Positions 10,020-22,095 of a DNA stretch of 64,000 nucleotides are shown in pieces. Each line of letters starts with the position of its first letter. Within the stretch, counting starts at the first letter, position 1. The position numbers and the translations under genes were made by a program. This DNA comes from Micrococcus flavus (GTDB taxonomy: Bacteria; Actinomycetota; Actinomycetes; Actinomycetales; Micrococcaceae): positions 930,001 through 994,000 of the forward strand of contig NZ_JACHMC010000001.1 of the NCBI RefSeq assembly GCF_014204815.1, read 5' to 3'. Below the pieces are notes generated by a model. The model worked only from the letters and a program-made list of their open reading frames with translations. It was not told the origin of the DNA and did not search any database.

Positions 10020-10810
10020 TCTTCGGACGCAACCGCACCGTGCGCCACGAGCAGGTGGTGCTCCCCGACCAGCTCAAGGACGAGCGGGACCGCCAGGTCG
10101 AGGCCGAGGCGGGGGCCGCGGCGGTCTCCGGCGAGGGCGCCCGCGGGCCCCACGACGTCGCCGCCCGTCCCGGCACCTCCGGCTACGTGGACCTCGGCGG
10201 CCTGCGGGTGCCCGCGGTGCGCGGCATGAAGCTGCGCCTGGACCTCGAGGACGCCACCCAGCGGATCGTGGCCGTCACCGTGACCATGGGCCGCTCGGCG
10301 CTGCAGATCCAGGCGTTCTCCGCCCCCCGGGCCGCGGGGCTGTGGGACGAGCTGCGCGCCGAGCTGCTCGAGACCCTCTCGGCCACCCCCGGTGCCCAGG
10401 TGCAGGAGCAGCGCGGCGCGTTCGGCGCCGAGCTGCTCACGCGCGTGCCGGCATCCCTGCCGGACGGCTCGCCCGGGTGGAACGTGGCCCGGTTCGTCGG
10501 TGTGGACGGGCCGCGCTGGTTCGTGCGCGGCGTCTTCCACGGCGAGGCCGCCTACCAGCCGGACGCCGCCGCCGACCTCGAGCGGGTCCTCTCCGGCGTC
10601 GTGGTGGTGCGCGGCGACGGACCCCTGCCCCCGCGCGACCTGCTGCCCCTGCACCCGCCGGCGGACGCCCAGCCGGTGCGCCGGCGTCGTCCGACCGAGC
10701 CCGGGCGCGACGTGCTCGGCGCCGGGCGCGGGGACGCCCCCGCCGCCGAGGGCGGCGCCGCGGACCCGACCCTGCCCGGGCGGGGGCCGGAGATGACGGA
10801 GACCCGGTGA
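10016..10810 (+). CDS. DUF3710 family protein
   Basis: A 264-residue soluble protein of the actinobacterial DUF3710 family, function unknown. It opens with [13 protein letters not shown], has a charged linker, then a conserved core around residues 55-215 ([41 protein letters not shown]), and a low-complexity basic/acidic tail. The ATG overlaps the dut stop and its own stop overlaps the next GTG, so dut, DUF3710 and the OB-fold gene are tightly coupled. This order is shared with other actinobacteria. Confidence 0.88.
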   Translation: MIFGRNRTVRHEQVVLPDQLKDERDRQVEAEAGAAAVSGEGARGPHDVAARPGTSGYVDLGGLRVPAVRGMKLRLDLEDATQRIVAVTVTMGRSALQIQAFSAPRAAGLWDELRAELLETLSATPGAQVQEQRGAFGAELLTRVPASLPDGSPGWNVARFVGVDGPRWFVRGVFHGEAAYQPDAAADLERVLSGVVVVRGDGPLPPRDLLPLHPPADAQPVRRRRPTEPGRDVLGAGRGDAPAAEGGAADPTLPGRGPEMTETR

Positions 10811-11109
10811 GCGTGCGGCGCGCGCCGGACGCGGGGGAGTGGCGCACCGGCGTCGTCATGGCCGTGACCTTCCACGGCGCGGACGACGCCACGGTGTTCC
10901 GGGCGCAGCTGGCGCCGGACCTGCCCCGTCCTGGCCGCGTGGAGCCGCAGGAGACCCTGAGCCTGGTGTGGCACGGCCGCGACCGGGTGACCGGTGTCAT
11001 GCCGGGCGCGTGGCTGCGCCTGCGCGGCCGGGTGCACCACCTGGACGGGGACCCCACCGTCCACAACCCGGAGTTCCACCTCCTCGACGAGGCCCCGAGC
11101 CCGACCTGA
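10807..11109 (+). CDS. OB-fold nucleic-acid-binding domain protein
   Basis: A 100-residue protein read as a single OB fold, from the pattern of short beta strands (GVVMAVTFHGADDATVFRAQL, LSLVWHGRDRVTGVMPGAWL, LRGRVHHLDGDPTVHNPEF). Homologues in this position between DUF3710 and DUF3159 are annotated as OB-fold nucleic-acid-binding proteins; no activity is known. GTG start overlaps the upstream stop (GTGA). The next gene follows after 31 bp with its own ribosome binding site. Confidence 0.78.
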   Translation: MSVRRAPDAGEWRTGVVMAVTFHGADDATVFRAQLAPDLPRPGRVEPQETLSLVWHGRDRVTGVMPGAWLRLRGRVHHLDGDPTVHNPEFHLLDEAPSPT

Positions 11110-11140
11110 CCGCCCCGCCGGTCCCATCCCAGGAGAGCCC

Positions 11141-11896
11141 ATGACCGCGCCCACGCCCACGCCGGACCCGACCGGTCCCGCGGACCCGTCCGACCCCGCC
11201 GTCGCGCCCGGCCCCGACGCCGTGCGCGGACCCCTGCCGTCCGGGCCCGCCCTCGACGGACGCGGCCGCCTGGATCCGCTCGCGAGCGTCGGCGGCGTGC
11301 GGGGCATCGTGGAGGCGTCCCTGCCGACCTTCGTGTTCCTCGTGGCGTCGCTGATCACGGGGCAGGTGTGGCCCGCGGGCGCGGCGGCACTCGTGGTGGC
11401 CGTGGTCCTGGGCGCCGTCCGGCTGGTGCAGCGCCAGTCGCCCATCCAGGTGGTGGCGGGCGTGGTCGTGGTGGGCCTGTCGGTCGCCCTCGCGCTCACC
11501 ACGGGCCGCGCCGCGGACTTCTACGTGTGGGGCCTGCTGACCAACGCGCTCTATCTCGTGGCCATGGTCCTCTCCATCGTGCTGCGCTGGCCCCTGGCCG
11601 GCGTGCTGTTCGGCCTCATCCGCGGGGAGGGGACCGAGTGGCGCGCCGAGCCGGGCCGGCGCCGGCAGTATGCGGCGGCCACGTGGATCCTGGCCGGCGT
11701 GTTCGCGGCGCGCCTCGCCGTGCAGCTGCCCCTCTACCTCGCGGACGCGACCACGGGGCTGGGGATCGCCCGCGTGGTCATGGGCCTGCCGCTCTACGCG
11801 CTGGGGCTGTGGCTGGCCTGGTCCGTGTCCTCGCCGCGCGGCTCCGCCCCCGGGGCGCCGGCCTCCGCGCCGTCCACGGCGGCCCGGCGCGGCTGA
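11141..11896 (+). CDS. DUF3159 membrane protein
   Basis: A 251-residue integral membrane protein. After a proline-rich N-terminal tail of about 60 residues come five or six hydrophobic segments (for example SLPTFVFLVASLITGQVW and TWILAGVFAARLAVQLPLYL), with FGLIRGEGTEW in a loop. DUF3159 is an actinobacterial family of unknown function. ATG start is set by AGGAGA 5 nt upstream. The last 103 bp overlap, tail to tail, with the end of the downstream TrkA-type gene. Confidence 0.85.
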   Translation: MTAPTPTPDPTGPADPSDPAVAPGPDAVRGPLPSGPALDGRGRLDPLASVGGVRGIVEASLPTFVFLVASLITGQVWPAGAAALVVAVVLGAVRLVQRQSPIQVVAGVVVVGLSVALALTTGRAADFYVWGLLTNALYLVAMVLSIVLRWPLAGVLFGLIRGEGTEWRAEPGRRRQYAAATWILAGVFAARLAVQLPLYLADATTGLGIARVVMGLPLYALGLWLAWSVSSPRGSAPGAPASAPSTAARRG

Positions 11897-12561
11897 TCCG
11901 CCTCGGGGCCCACGAGCAGCCGGCGCAGGGCCGCCTCCGCCTCGGCGGCGGCCAGGAAGAACAGCTCGTCGGCCTCCTCGAGGACCTCGTCCGGGGCGGA
12001 CGGGCGCGGTGCGCCGTCGCGCACCAGGGCCAGCAGCGGGGCCTCGAGCGGCCAGGAGACCGTGCCCACGCGTCGACCGCGCAGCCAGTGCCCGGCCGGG
12101 ACGCGGAACTCGGTGAGCGCGGCGCCCCCGGCCTCGAGGCGGAGCAGCCGCACGAGGTCGCCGGACTCGACGGCCTCCTCCACGAGGGCGGTCATGATGG
12201 ACGGCGTGGACACGGCCACGTCCACGCCCCACGACTCGTCGAAGAGCCAGTCGTTGCGCGGGTTGTTCACGCGCGCCACCGTGCGCCGCACGCCGAACTC
12301 GCTGCGGGCCAGCAGCGACGCCACGAGGTTCGCGCGGTCGTCGCCCGTGGCGGCCACCAGCACGTCCGCGCAGAGCGTCCCCGCCTCGCGGAGCACCCCC
12401 AGGTCGCAGGCGTCCCCCAGGACCATCGCGGCCCCGCCGACGTCCGTCTTCGCCGCCGCGTCGGGCCGGACCTCGACGACGGCCACCTCGTGGCCGTGCC
12501 GCTCCAGCTCCCGTGCGACCGAGGCGCCCACGGCGCCCGCCCCCGCGATCACGACCCTCAT
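11794..12561 (-). CDS. TrkA-type potassium channel/transporter regulatory subunit (second of pair)
   Basis: A 255-residue RCK/TrkA protein. Residues 1-120 form a Rossmann domain with the dinucleotide motif GAGAVGASVARELERHGH and the acidic tip VVEVRPD; a TrkA-C domain follows (about 145-220, LRLEAGGAALTEFRVPAGHW). Such proteins gate K+ uptake in response to NAD(H), ATP or c-di-AMP. Start at 12561 overlaps the stop of the partner gene (ATGA). The C-terminal 30 residues or so are disordered and encoded in the 103-bp overlap with DUF3159, and are probably dispensable. Confidence 0.88.
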   Translation of the reverse strand: MRVVIAGAGAVGASVARELERHGHEVAVVEVRPDAAAKTDVGGAAMVLGDACDLGVLREAGTLCADVLVAATGDDRANLVASLLARSEFGVRRTVARVNNPRNDWLFDESWGVDVAVSTPSIMTALVEEAVESGDLVRLLRLEAGGAALTEFRVPAGHWLRGRRVGTVSWPLEAPLLALVRDGAPRPSAPDEVLEEADELFFLAAAEAEAALRRLLVGPEADQPRRAAVDGAEAGAPGAEPRGEDTDQASHSPSA

Positions 12562-13262
12562 GCCCGGCCCTCCTCGTCGTCCTCGTCCTCGGCCCCGCGG
12601 GTGCGGGCCCGTGCGGCCTCGCCCTGGAGCAGCGTCTCCACGCGGTCCCGGTCCTCCACCGGGTACACGGCGTGCACCACGTCGCCCTCCTGCAGGACCC
12701 CGTCCGCGGGGGGCAGCACGCCCTCGCCGTAGCGGGTGAGGTAGGCGATCCGCAGGCCCGCCAGCTCCTCCACCCGGGTCAGCGGCAGTCCGCACCACGA
12801 GCGGTGCGGCATGGACTCGGTCATCAGCAGCCGCCCGGAGGGGTCCCGTCGCGTGGGGTCGGCCGTGCCCGCCGGCAGCAGCCGGTGCAGGACCTGGTCG
12901 GCCGTCCACTCCACGGAGGCCACCGTGGGGATGCCCAGGCGCTGGTAGACGCGGGCGCGCTCGGCGTCGTAGATGCGGGCCACCACGTGGAGCACGTGGA
13001 ACGTCTCCCGGGCCACGCGCGCGGAGATGATGTTGGTGCTGTCGTCCGCGGTGACGGCGGCCAGGCCCTGGGCGTGCTCGATCCCGGCCCGGCGCAGCGC
13101 GTCCCGGTCGAAGCCGAGCCCCACGACGACCTCGGCCGGCGTCGTTGCCTCGACCGCATGGGCCGAGCGGTCCACGAGCGCCACGGAGTGCCCGGCGGCG
13201 TCCAGGTCGGACGCCAGGCGCCGGCCCACCCGGCCCGCGCCGACGATCACGTAGTGGGCCAT
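12558..13262 (-). CDS. TrkA-type potassium channel/transporter regulatory subunit (first of pair)
   Basis: A 234-residue RCK/TrkA protein with an N-terminal Rossmann motif GAGRVGRRLASDLDAAGH and VALVDRS, and a TrkA-C domain from about residue 150 to 215 (VEELAGLRIAYLTRYGEGVLP). It matches the CeoB position of the mycobacterial ceoBC pair. It is the first gene of the leftward two-gene operon and overlaps its partner by 4 bp. It stands back to back with the KimA-like permease gene (80 bp apart), which suggests that the pair controls that transporter; this link is an inference from position. Confidence 0.88.
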   Translation of the reverse strand: MAHYVIVGAGRVGRRLASDLDAAGHSVALVDRSAHAVEATTPAEVVVGLGFDRDALRRAGIEHAQGLAAVTADDSTNIISARVARETFHVLHVVARIYDAERARVYQRLGIPTVASVEWTADQVLHRLLPAGTADPTRRDPSGRLLMTESMPHRSWCGLPLTRVEELAGLRIAYLTRYGEGVLPPADGVLQEGDVVHAVYPVEDRDRVETLLQGEAARARTRGAEDEDDEEGRA

Positions 13263-13330
13263 GCCCGCTCCTTCCCGCTGCCGACGGCGCCCCGACGACG
13301 CCGGCCACCATCCTCCCACCCCGCCGGGGG

Positions 13331-13342
13331 TACCGTGGTCCG
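13331..13342 (+). promoter_or_regulatory. -10 element of a probable leaderless promoter
   Basis: TACCGT at 13331-13336 is followed by 6 nt and the GTG at 13343. There is no ribosome binding site in the gap. Confidence 0.5.
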
Positions 13343-15355
13343 GTGAGCTCGCCGTCCTCGATCCTCCGCCGGGCGCTGCTGGGCCGGCCCGTGGCGTCCT
13401 CGGCGCACGACGCGCCCCGACTGGGCCGGTGGCGCGCGCTGCAGGCCACCTCCTCGAACGCCCTGTCCTCCCTCGCCTACGCCCCGGACGAGATCATCCT
13501 GACCCTCGTGGCCGCCGGGGGAGCCACCCTGTGGCTGGGCCCGTTCGTGGGCTGGGCCGTGGTGGCCGTGATGGTGCTCACGGTCCTGGCCTTCCGGGCG
13601 GCCGTGGTGGCCGTCCCGCAGGGTGGCATCCACCGCATGGCGCGCACCAAGCTCGGACCCCGCTCGGGCGTCCTCGCGGCCGCCGCGCTGCTGCTCGACT
13701 TCGTGTTCACCGCCGCCGTGTCCGTGGCGGCGTTCGCCCATCACCTCTCCGTGCTCGTGCCCGCGGTGGACGGGCTCACGTGGCTCGTGGCCGGGGCGGC
13801 GCTCGTCCTCGTCCTGCTGTCCGCGCTGCGCGGCGACGCCGGGCGCGGGCGGCTCATCCCCGTGGTGGTCACCGCCTTCGTCGTCCTGCTCGCCGCGCTC
13901 GTGGCCGTGGGCCTGTGGCAGGACGGCCAGGGACGGCTCGCGGCGGCGTCGACGGCCGGCCTCACGGTCGCGGACGCAGGCCTCGGCTCGGCCGGCGGAC
14001 TCGCCACGGCCCTCCTCGCGCTGCGCGCCTTCAGCGCCGGCTCGGTCCTGCTCACCGGCGTGGAGGTGCCCCTGTCCGCCACGCACCGCATGGCCCGGCC
14101 CGCCGTGCGCACCGTGCGCTGGGTTCTGGCCGTCCTGGCGCTGGTGGTGGGCGCCCTCACCGTCGGCGTCATGCACCTGGCCCAGCGCACCGGCGCGGTC
14201 GTGGCCCTGGACCCGGCGGCGCTGCGCCACCCCGACGGCACGCCGCTCGCCCCGGGCGAGGAGCCCGGACCGGTCCTCGGGCAGCTCGCCGACGCGGTCT
14301 TCGGCGCCGGCTCCCCGGGAGCCACCGCCGTCATCGCCGTGACCTGCCTGCTGCTGCTCGTCGCGGCGCGGGGCTCCTTCCACTCCTTCCCCGCCCTGGC
14401 CTCCCGCCTCGCCGCCGAGGGGTACCTGCCGCGCCAGCTGCGGGTGCGCGGCGACCGCCTGGTGCACACGTGGGGCGTCCTCGCCCTGGGCGCCGGCACC
14501 CTCCTGCTCCTGGCGGTCTTCCGCGCCCGCACCGCTCTGCTCGTGCAGCTGTACGTGATCGGCGTGCTGCTCGCCTTCACCCTGGCGCTCATCGGCATGG
14601 TGCGCCTGTGGCGGGGCAAGCTCGCCCACACCCCGGGCGTGCGCGCCCGAGCCTCGGTGCGGCTGCGCTACCTCGTGACCGCCCTCGGCCTGGCCGTGAC
14701 GGGCCTGGCCGCCGTCGTCGTCCTCGTGACCCGCTTCCGGCAGGGCGCGTGGGTCGCGCTACTGGCCATCCTCTTCGGCGCCCTGGTGATGGGCCGGATC
14801 CGCCGCCACTACCGGGCGGTCGAGGCCGAGCTCGCGCCGGACCCCCAGGACGACGCGCGGGCCCTGCCCTCCCGCGTGCACGTGGTCGTGGTGGTCTCCA
14901 CCCTCAACCGACCCGCCCTGCGCGCCCTCGCCTACGCGCGCGCCACCCGGCCCTCCTCCCTGGAGGCCGTGGTGGTGGACACGGACCGGCAGGCCACCGA
15001 GCGGGTGGTCGAGGACTTCGCCCGGGCGGGCCTGCCCGTCCCGCTGACCGTGGTGGCCGCCCCCTACCGGGACACCGTCGTGCCCCTCGTGCGGCACGTG
15101 CGCTCGCGGCGCAGCCGCTCGCCGCGGGACCTGGTCATGGTCTTCCTGCCCGAGTACGTGGTCCGGCCCGGCTGGCGGACGCTCCTGCACAACCGCACCG
15201 CCACCCGGCAGACGCGCCGTCTGCAGAGGGAGGCCGGCGTGATGGTCGGGTCCGTGCCGTGGCAGATCCATGAGGGGGACCCCCGCACCGGGGACCGGAC
15301 CCCGCCGGATGCGGTGGGTCACACCCGCCGTGGACCGCGGGATTCCGCGCCCTGA
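13343..15355 (+). CDS. APC-superfamily permease, KimA-like (probable potassium transporter)
   Basis: A 670-residue protein with about 12 membrane segments (residues 45-470) and a soluble C-terminal domain of about 190 residues (from RVHVVVVVSTLNRPALRAL) resembling a UspA-type fold. The layout, length and the N-terminal signature LQATSSNALSSLAYAPDEI resemble Bacillus KimA, a K+/H+ symporter whose signature reads SSDALSS in the same place. LLLDFVFTAAVS matches the KimA segment carrying a second key Asp. The neighbouring TrkA pair supports a K+ role. The first Asp is Asn here and the PQGG loop differs, so another cation or an amino acid is possible. GTG start from the leaderless-type promoter. 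Confidence 0.8.
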   Translation: MSSPSSILRRALLGRPVASSAHDAPRLGRWRALQATSSNALSSLAYAPDEIILTLVAAGGATLWLGPFVGWAVVAVMVLTVLAFRAAVVAVPQGGIHRMARTKLGPRSGVLAAAALLLDFVFTAAVSVAAFAHHLSVLVPAVDGLTWLVAGAALVLVLLSALRGDAGRGRLIPVVVTAFVVLLAALVAVGLWQDGQGRLAAASTAGLTVADAGLGSAGGLATALLALRAFSAGSVLLTGVEVPLSATHRMARPAVRTVRWVLAVLALVVGALTVGVMHLAQRTGAVVALDPAALRHPDGTPLAPGEEPGPVLGQLADAVFGAGSPGATAVIAVTCLLLLVAARGSFHSFPALASRLAAEGYLPRQLRVRGDRLVHTWGVLALGAGTLLLLAVFRARTALLVQLYVIGVLLAFTLALIGMVRLWRGKLAHTPGVRARASVRLRYLVTALGLAVTGLAAVVVLVTRFRQGAWVALLAILFGALVMGRIRRHYRAVEAELAPDPQDDARALPSRVHVVVVVSTLNRPALRALAYARATRPSSLEAVVVDTDRQATERVVEDFARAGLPVPLTVVAAPYRDTVVPLVRHVRSRRSRSPRDLVMVFLPEYVVRPGWRTLLHNRTATRQTRRLQREAGVMVGSVPWQIHEGDPRTGDRTPPDAVGHTRRGPRDSAP

Positions 15356-15459
15356 GGGCGTCCCTCGGGCACGGTTCGACGGCGTGCGGACGCTGCAGTG
15401 GACCGCGACGCCGTCTTCCACAAGGGTCGAGGCGCGCCCGTGCGGAGAGGAGCACAGCC

Positions 15460-16920
15460 ATGACGGTCACGCAGACCACACCGGAGGCCACCGGCATCGG
15501 AGCGATCATCGAGGTGGAGACGGGGGCCATGGCCCACGGAGGCCACTGCGTCGCCCGCCACGAGGGGCGCGTCGTGTTCGTGCGCCACGCGATCCCCCGC
15601 GAGCAGGTGCGGGTCGTCCTCACCGAGGCCGAGCCGGGCGCGCGCTTCTGGCGCGGGGACGTCGTCGAGGTGCTGCGCGGATCCGAGTTCCGCCGCATCC
15701 ACCAGTGGAAGCTGGCGGACTCGCTGCGGGCGCACGCCTCCGGACGCCTGCCCGTGGGCGGCGCCGAGTTCGGGCACATCGTCGTGCACCACCAGCGTCG
15801 CCTCAAGGCCCAGGTGTTCCGGGACACCGTGGCCCGGATCGCCGGGGCCGCCCTGGAGCCCGAGGTGCTGCGCGCCGGCCCGGAGGACGAGCCCACCGGT
15901 CAGCACTGGCGCACCCGCAACGCGTTCGCCGTGAACCCGCACGGGCACATCGCGATGCACGCCCACCGCTCGGCCGTGCTGCTGCCCGTGCGCAACATGC
16001 CGCTGGGCGTGCCTGCGCTGGACGCCCTCGCCCTGTGGGACTGGGACCTCACCGGCGCCGCCCGCGTGGACGTCGCCACCCCGGCCGACGGGTCCCGGCC
16101 GCTCGTGCTCGTCACGCCCACCCCGCAGACGCTCGCGGACGAGGCGCGCCTGGGCAGGCTGCGGTCGCGCGTGCGCCAGGCGGCCAACGCCACGGAGACG
16201 GAGATCTCGTCCGGCTTCGCCGTGCCGGGGCCCAAGCGGCACTCGCCCGCGCGCATCGAGCGCATCACCGGACGCACGTGGGTCCAGGAGTCGGTCGACC
16301 CGGAGCGGGGCGCCGCCCGCACCTTCCGTGTGACGGGGGACGGCTTCTGGCAGGTCCATCGCCACGCGCCGGCCACGCTCGTGGACGCGGTCCTCGAGGA
16401 CGCCGACGCGCGGCCCGGCCAGATCGTGGCCGACCTCTACGCCGGAGCCGGCCTGTTCAGCGCGTTCCTCGCCGACGCCGTGGGGGAGCAGGGACGGGTC
16501 TACTCGGTCGAGGCCGCCCGTCAGGCCTCCAAGGACGCCCGCCGCAACCTCCTGTCCCTCCCGCAGGCCGGGGTCCTCAACGGCCCCACGGACAAGGTGC
16601 TCGGCAGCTGGCTGAAGGAGCCGGACCGGCCCGCCTCGGGCGGCGGCCTGGAGGGCCGCGCCCTCGACACGGTGGTCCTGGACCCGCCGCGGGCGGGCGC
16701 CGGCCGCCGCGTGGTGGAGCGCATCCTCGCGCTGGCCCCCGGACGCGTCGTGTACGTCTCGTGCGACCCCGCCTCCTTCGCCCGTGACCTCGCCTGGCTG
16801 CGCGAGGGCGGGTACGAGGTCGAGCGCAGCCGCGTGATCGACCTGTACCCGGACACCCACCACCTCGAGTCGGTCACGCTGCTGCGGCCGGCGGCCGAGG
16901 TCGCGACCGCCACCCGTTGA
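15460..16920 (+). CDS. TRAM-domain class I SAM-dependent RNA (uracil-5-)methyltransferase family protein
   Basis: A 486-residue member of the RumA/TrmA family, which methylates C5 of uridine in rRNA or tRNA. Residues 15-75 form a TRAM-type beta barrel (IIEVETGAMAHGGHCVARHEG). The methyltransferase domain has VADLYAGAGLFSAFLA (SAM motif, about 325), VVLDPPRAGAGRRVV (about 405, the family DPPR motif) and YVSCDPASFARDL (about 433, carrying the catalytic cysteine). The final HHLESVTLL is typical. The N-terminal CxxxxxCxxC iron-sulfur ligands of RumA are not seen. ATG 15460 follows GGAGAGGAG. Target base unknown. Confidence 0.9.
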   Translation: MTVTQTTPEATGIGAIIEVETGAMAHGGHCVARHEGRVVFVRHAIPREQVRVVLTEAEPGARFWRGDVVEVLRGSEFRRIHQWKLADSLRAHASGRLPVGGAEFGHIVVHHQRRLKAQVFRDTVARIAGAALEPEVLRAGPEDEPTGQHWRTRNAFAVNPHGHIAMHAHRSAVLLPVRNMPLGVPALDALALWDWDLTGAARVDVATPADGSRPLVLVTPTPQTLADEARLGRLRSRVRQAANATETEISSGFAVPGPKRHSPARIERITGRTWVQESVDPERGAARTFRVTGDGFWQVHRHAPATLVDAVLEDADARPGQIVADLYAGAGLFSAFLADAVGEQGRVYSVEAARQASKDARRNLLSLPQAGVLNGPTDKVLGSWLKEPDRPASGGGLEGRALDTVVLDPPRAGAGRRVVERILALAPGRVVYVSCDPASFARDLAWLREGGYEVERSRVIDLYPDTHHLESVTLLRPAAEVATATR

Positions 16921-16975
16921 GCGTCACGAGGGGCCCCACAGGGCGACATGCGGCGTGATCCGGGGCCCCGCGCGG

Positions 16976-16981
16976 TAGGGT
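16976..16981 (+). promoter_or_regulatory. Candidate -10 element upstream of acnA
   Basis: TAGGGT at 16976-16981, about 127 nt before the aconitase ATG. It implies a leader of about 120 nt; no clear -35 and no recognised operator were found. Confidence 0.35.
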
Positions 16982-17108
16982 GGGGCGCAGCGCGGCCCCT
17001 GTGACCCCGCTGACATCCGGCCCCGGCCGGATGCGGACGGGACGCGGAGGCCGACCCCCGTCGGACCATGCGCCCGGGTGCCACCGGGCGGGAATGAGGA
17101 GTCCTCAC

Positions 17109-19928
<2,820 letters not shown>

Positions 19929-19970
19929 TCCCACCGGCCCGGCCCGCGCCGCGCGCGTGGGCCGACCCTC

Positions 19971-20019
19971 GACGGCGGCCCGTCGCCCCTCCCGCACGGA
20001 GGGGCGACGGGCCGCCGTC
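19971..20019 (+). terminator. Perfect 22-bp hairpin after acnA
   Basis: Left arm 19971-19992 and right arm 19998-20019 are exact reverse complements around a 5-nt loop. There is no U-tract, as is usual in very GC-rich actinobacteria. It ends acnA and lies just 12 nt before the dxs -10 element. Confidence 0.75.
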
Positions 20020-20031
20020 GTGCGTGCGGAG

Positions 20032-20046
20032 TACCCTGGTACGACC
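20032..20046 (+). promoter_or_regulatory. -10 element of a probable leaderless promoter for dxs
   Basis: TACCCT at 20032-20037 is followed by 9 nt and the ATG at 20047; no ribosome binding site is present between hairpin and start. Confidence 0.5.
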
Positions 20047-22095
20047 ATGTCCGAGAAGCCCCGCGCCGCCGGCGCCCCCCTGCTGCCCCAGATCACCCGG
20101 CCCGCCGACCTGGCCGCGCTCCCGGAGGATGCGCTGCCGGCCCTGGCCGCGGAGATCCGCGCGTTCCTCATCCGGCACGTCTCACAGACCGGCGGGCACC
20201 TCGGGCCGAACCTCGGCGTCGTGGAGCTCACGATGGCGATCCACCGCGTCTTCGACTCCCCGCGGGACGCCGTGGTCTTCGACACCGGCCACCAGTCGTA
20301 CGTGCACAAGCTGCTCACCGGCCGCCAGGACTTCGCGACGCTGCGCCAGGAGGGCGGGCTCTCCGGCTACGGGGACCGCGCGGAGTCCGAGCACGACGTG
20401 GTGGAGTCCTCCCACGCGTCCTCGTCCCTGTCCTGGGCGGACGGCATCTCCCGGGCCTGGCAGCAGACGGGCCAGGGGGAGCGGACGGTCGTCGCCGTGA
20501 TCGGGGACGGCGCCCTGACCGGTGGCATGGCGTGGGAGGCCGTGAACAACATCGCCGCGGACCGACGACGCCGCGTGGTGATCGTGGTCAACGACAACGG
20601 CCGCTCCTACGCGCCCACGGTGGGCGGGCTCGCGGACCACCTCGGCGGGCTGCGCCGCGGCGTGCTGGACAAGGTGCGCATCCATCGCCGCTACGAGCAG
20701 ACCCTGGACCTGCTCAAGCGGCGGCTGCAGGCCGCCGGCACGGTCGGCGACTTCGTCTACCGTCCCCTGCACGCCGCGAAGAAGGGCCTCAAGGACCTGT
20801 GGGCGCCCCAGGGTCTGTTCGAGGACCTGGGCATGAAGTACATCGGCCCCGTGGACGGGCATGACCTGGCCGCGCTCGAGGCGGCGTTCGAGGACGCCCA
20901 CGCCTACGGCGGGCCCGTGCTCGTGCACACCATCACGGAGAAGGGCCACGGGTACGCCCCCGCGGTGGCCCACGAGGACGACCAGTTCCACGCCATCGGG
21001 CGGATCGACCCGGAGACCGGCGAGCCGGTCTCGTCCTCGACGGCGCAGTCCTGGACGTCGGTGTTCGGGGAGGAGATGGTGGCCATCGCGGACGAGCGGC
21101 CCGACGTCGTCGCCATCACCGCCGCCATGCGCAACCCCGTGGGCCTGGCCCCGATGGCCGCCGCCCATCCGGACAGGGTGTTCGACGTCGGCATCGCCGA
21201 GCAGCACGCGGTCGCCTCCGCCGCGGGCATGGCCTTCGGCGGCCTGCACCCCGTGGTGGCCGTCTACGCCACCTTCCTGAACCGGGCGTACGACCAGGTC
21301 CTGATGGACGTGGGCCTGCACCGGGCGGGCGTGACGTTCGTGCTGGACCGCGCCGGCGTGACCGGCCCGGACGGGCCGAGCCATCACGGCATGTGGGACC
21401 TGGCCCTCCTGCAGTCCGTGCCGGGCCTGCGCATCGCCGCGCCCCGGGACGCGGACACGCTGCGCGAGGAGCTGCGGGAGGCCGTGGCCGTGGCCGACGC
21501 CCCCACCGTGGTGCGGTTCGCGAAGGGCTCGGTGGGCGAGCCGGTCCGCGCGCTCGAGCGCCTCGCCGACGGCACGGACGTCCTGGCGCGCCTCGGGGAG
21601 GCCACGGGTGCGGACGGCGCCGACCGCGACGTGCTGATCGTGGCCGTGGGCTCCTTCGCCGAGCTGGGCCTGGACGTGGCGCGCCGGCTCGGTCAGCACG
21701 GGATCTCCGCCACCGTGGTGGACCCGCGCTGGGTGCTCCCCGTCGCCGAGTCGGTGGTCGCCCTCGCCGCGCGGCACCGGATCGTGGTGTGCCTCGAGGA
21801 CGGCGTGCGCGCCGGCGGCGTGGGCTCGCGGATCCGTCAGGAGATGCGCGCCGCGGGCGTGGACACCGCGCTCAACGAGGTGGGCCTGCCCGTGGAGTTC
21901 CTGGCCCACGGCACCCGGGAGCAGGTGCTCGAGCGCGTGGGCCTGACCGCCCAGCGCGTCACCCAGGACACCGTGGCCCAGGTCCTGGGCGCCAAGGTCC
22001 CCTACGCGCGTCCCGTCCCGGGGCGCGCCCCCGACACCGACGAGGCCCTCGACGCCGAGGCCCGGCACCGCACCCCCGGAGAGGACCGTTCGTGA
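20047..22095 (+). CDS. dxs: 1-deoxy-D-xylulose-5-phosphate synthase
   Basis: A 682-residue thiamine-diphosphate enzyme that condenses pyruvate and glyceraldehyde 3-phosphate, the first step of the MEP isoprenoid pathway. Visible: [13 protein letters not shown] near residue 82, the ThDP motif [16 protein letters not shown] near 155-170, the catalytic-Glu region [19 protein letters not shown] near 382, and [14 protein letters not shown] near 442. Length is normal for the family. Its stop overlaps the next gene by 4 bp, so the WGR-like gene is cotranscribed. Confidence 0.96.
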   Translation: MSEKPRAAGAPLLPQITRPADLAALPEDALPALAAEIRAFLIRHVSQTGGHLGPNLGVVELTMAIHRVFDSPRDAVVFDTGHQSYVHKLLTGRQDFATLRQEGGLSGYGDRAESEHDVVESSHASSSLSWADGISRAWQQTGQGERTVVAVIGDGALTGGMAWEAVNNIAADRRRRVVIVVNDNGRSYAPTVGGLADHLGGLRRGVLDKVRIHRRYEQTLDLLKRRLQAAGTVGDFVYRPLHAAKKGLKDLWAPQGLFEDLGMKYIGPVDGHDLAALEAAFEDAHAYGGPVLVHTITEKGHGYAPAVAHEDDQFHAIGRIDPETGEPVSSSTAQSWTSVFGEEMVAIADERPDVVAITAAMRNPVGLAPMAAAHPDRVFDVGIAEQHAVASAAGMAFGGLHPVVAVYATFLNRAYDQVLMDVGLHRAGVTFVLDRAGVTGPDGPSHHGMWDLALLQSVPGLRIAAPRDADTLREELREAVAVADAPTVVRFAKGSVGEPVRALERLADGTDVLARLGEATGADGADRDVLIVAVGSFAELGLDVARRLGQHGISATVVDPRWVLPVAESVVALAARHRIVVCLEDGVRAGGVGSRIRQEMRAAGVDTALNEVGLPVEFLAHGTREQVLERVGLTAQRVTQDTVAQVLGAKVPYARPVPGRAPDTDEALDAEARHRTPGEDRS

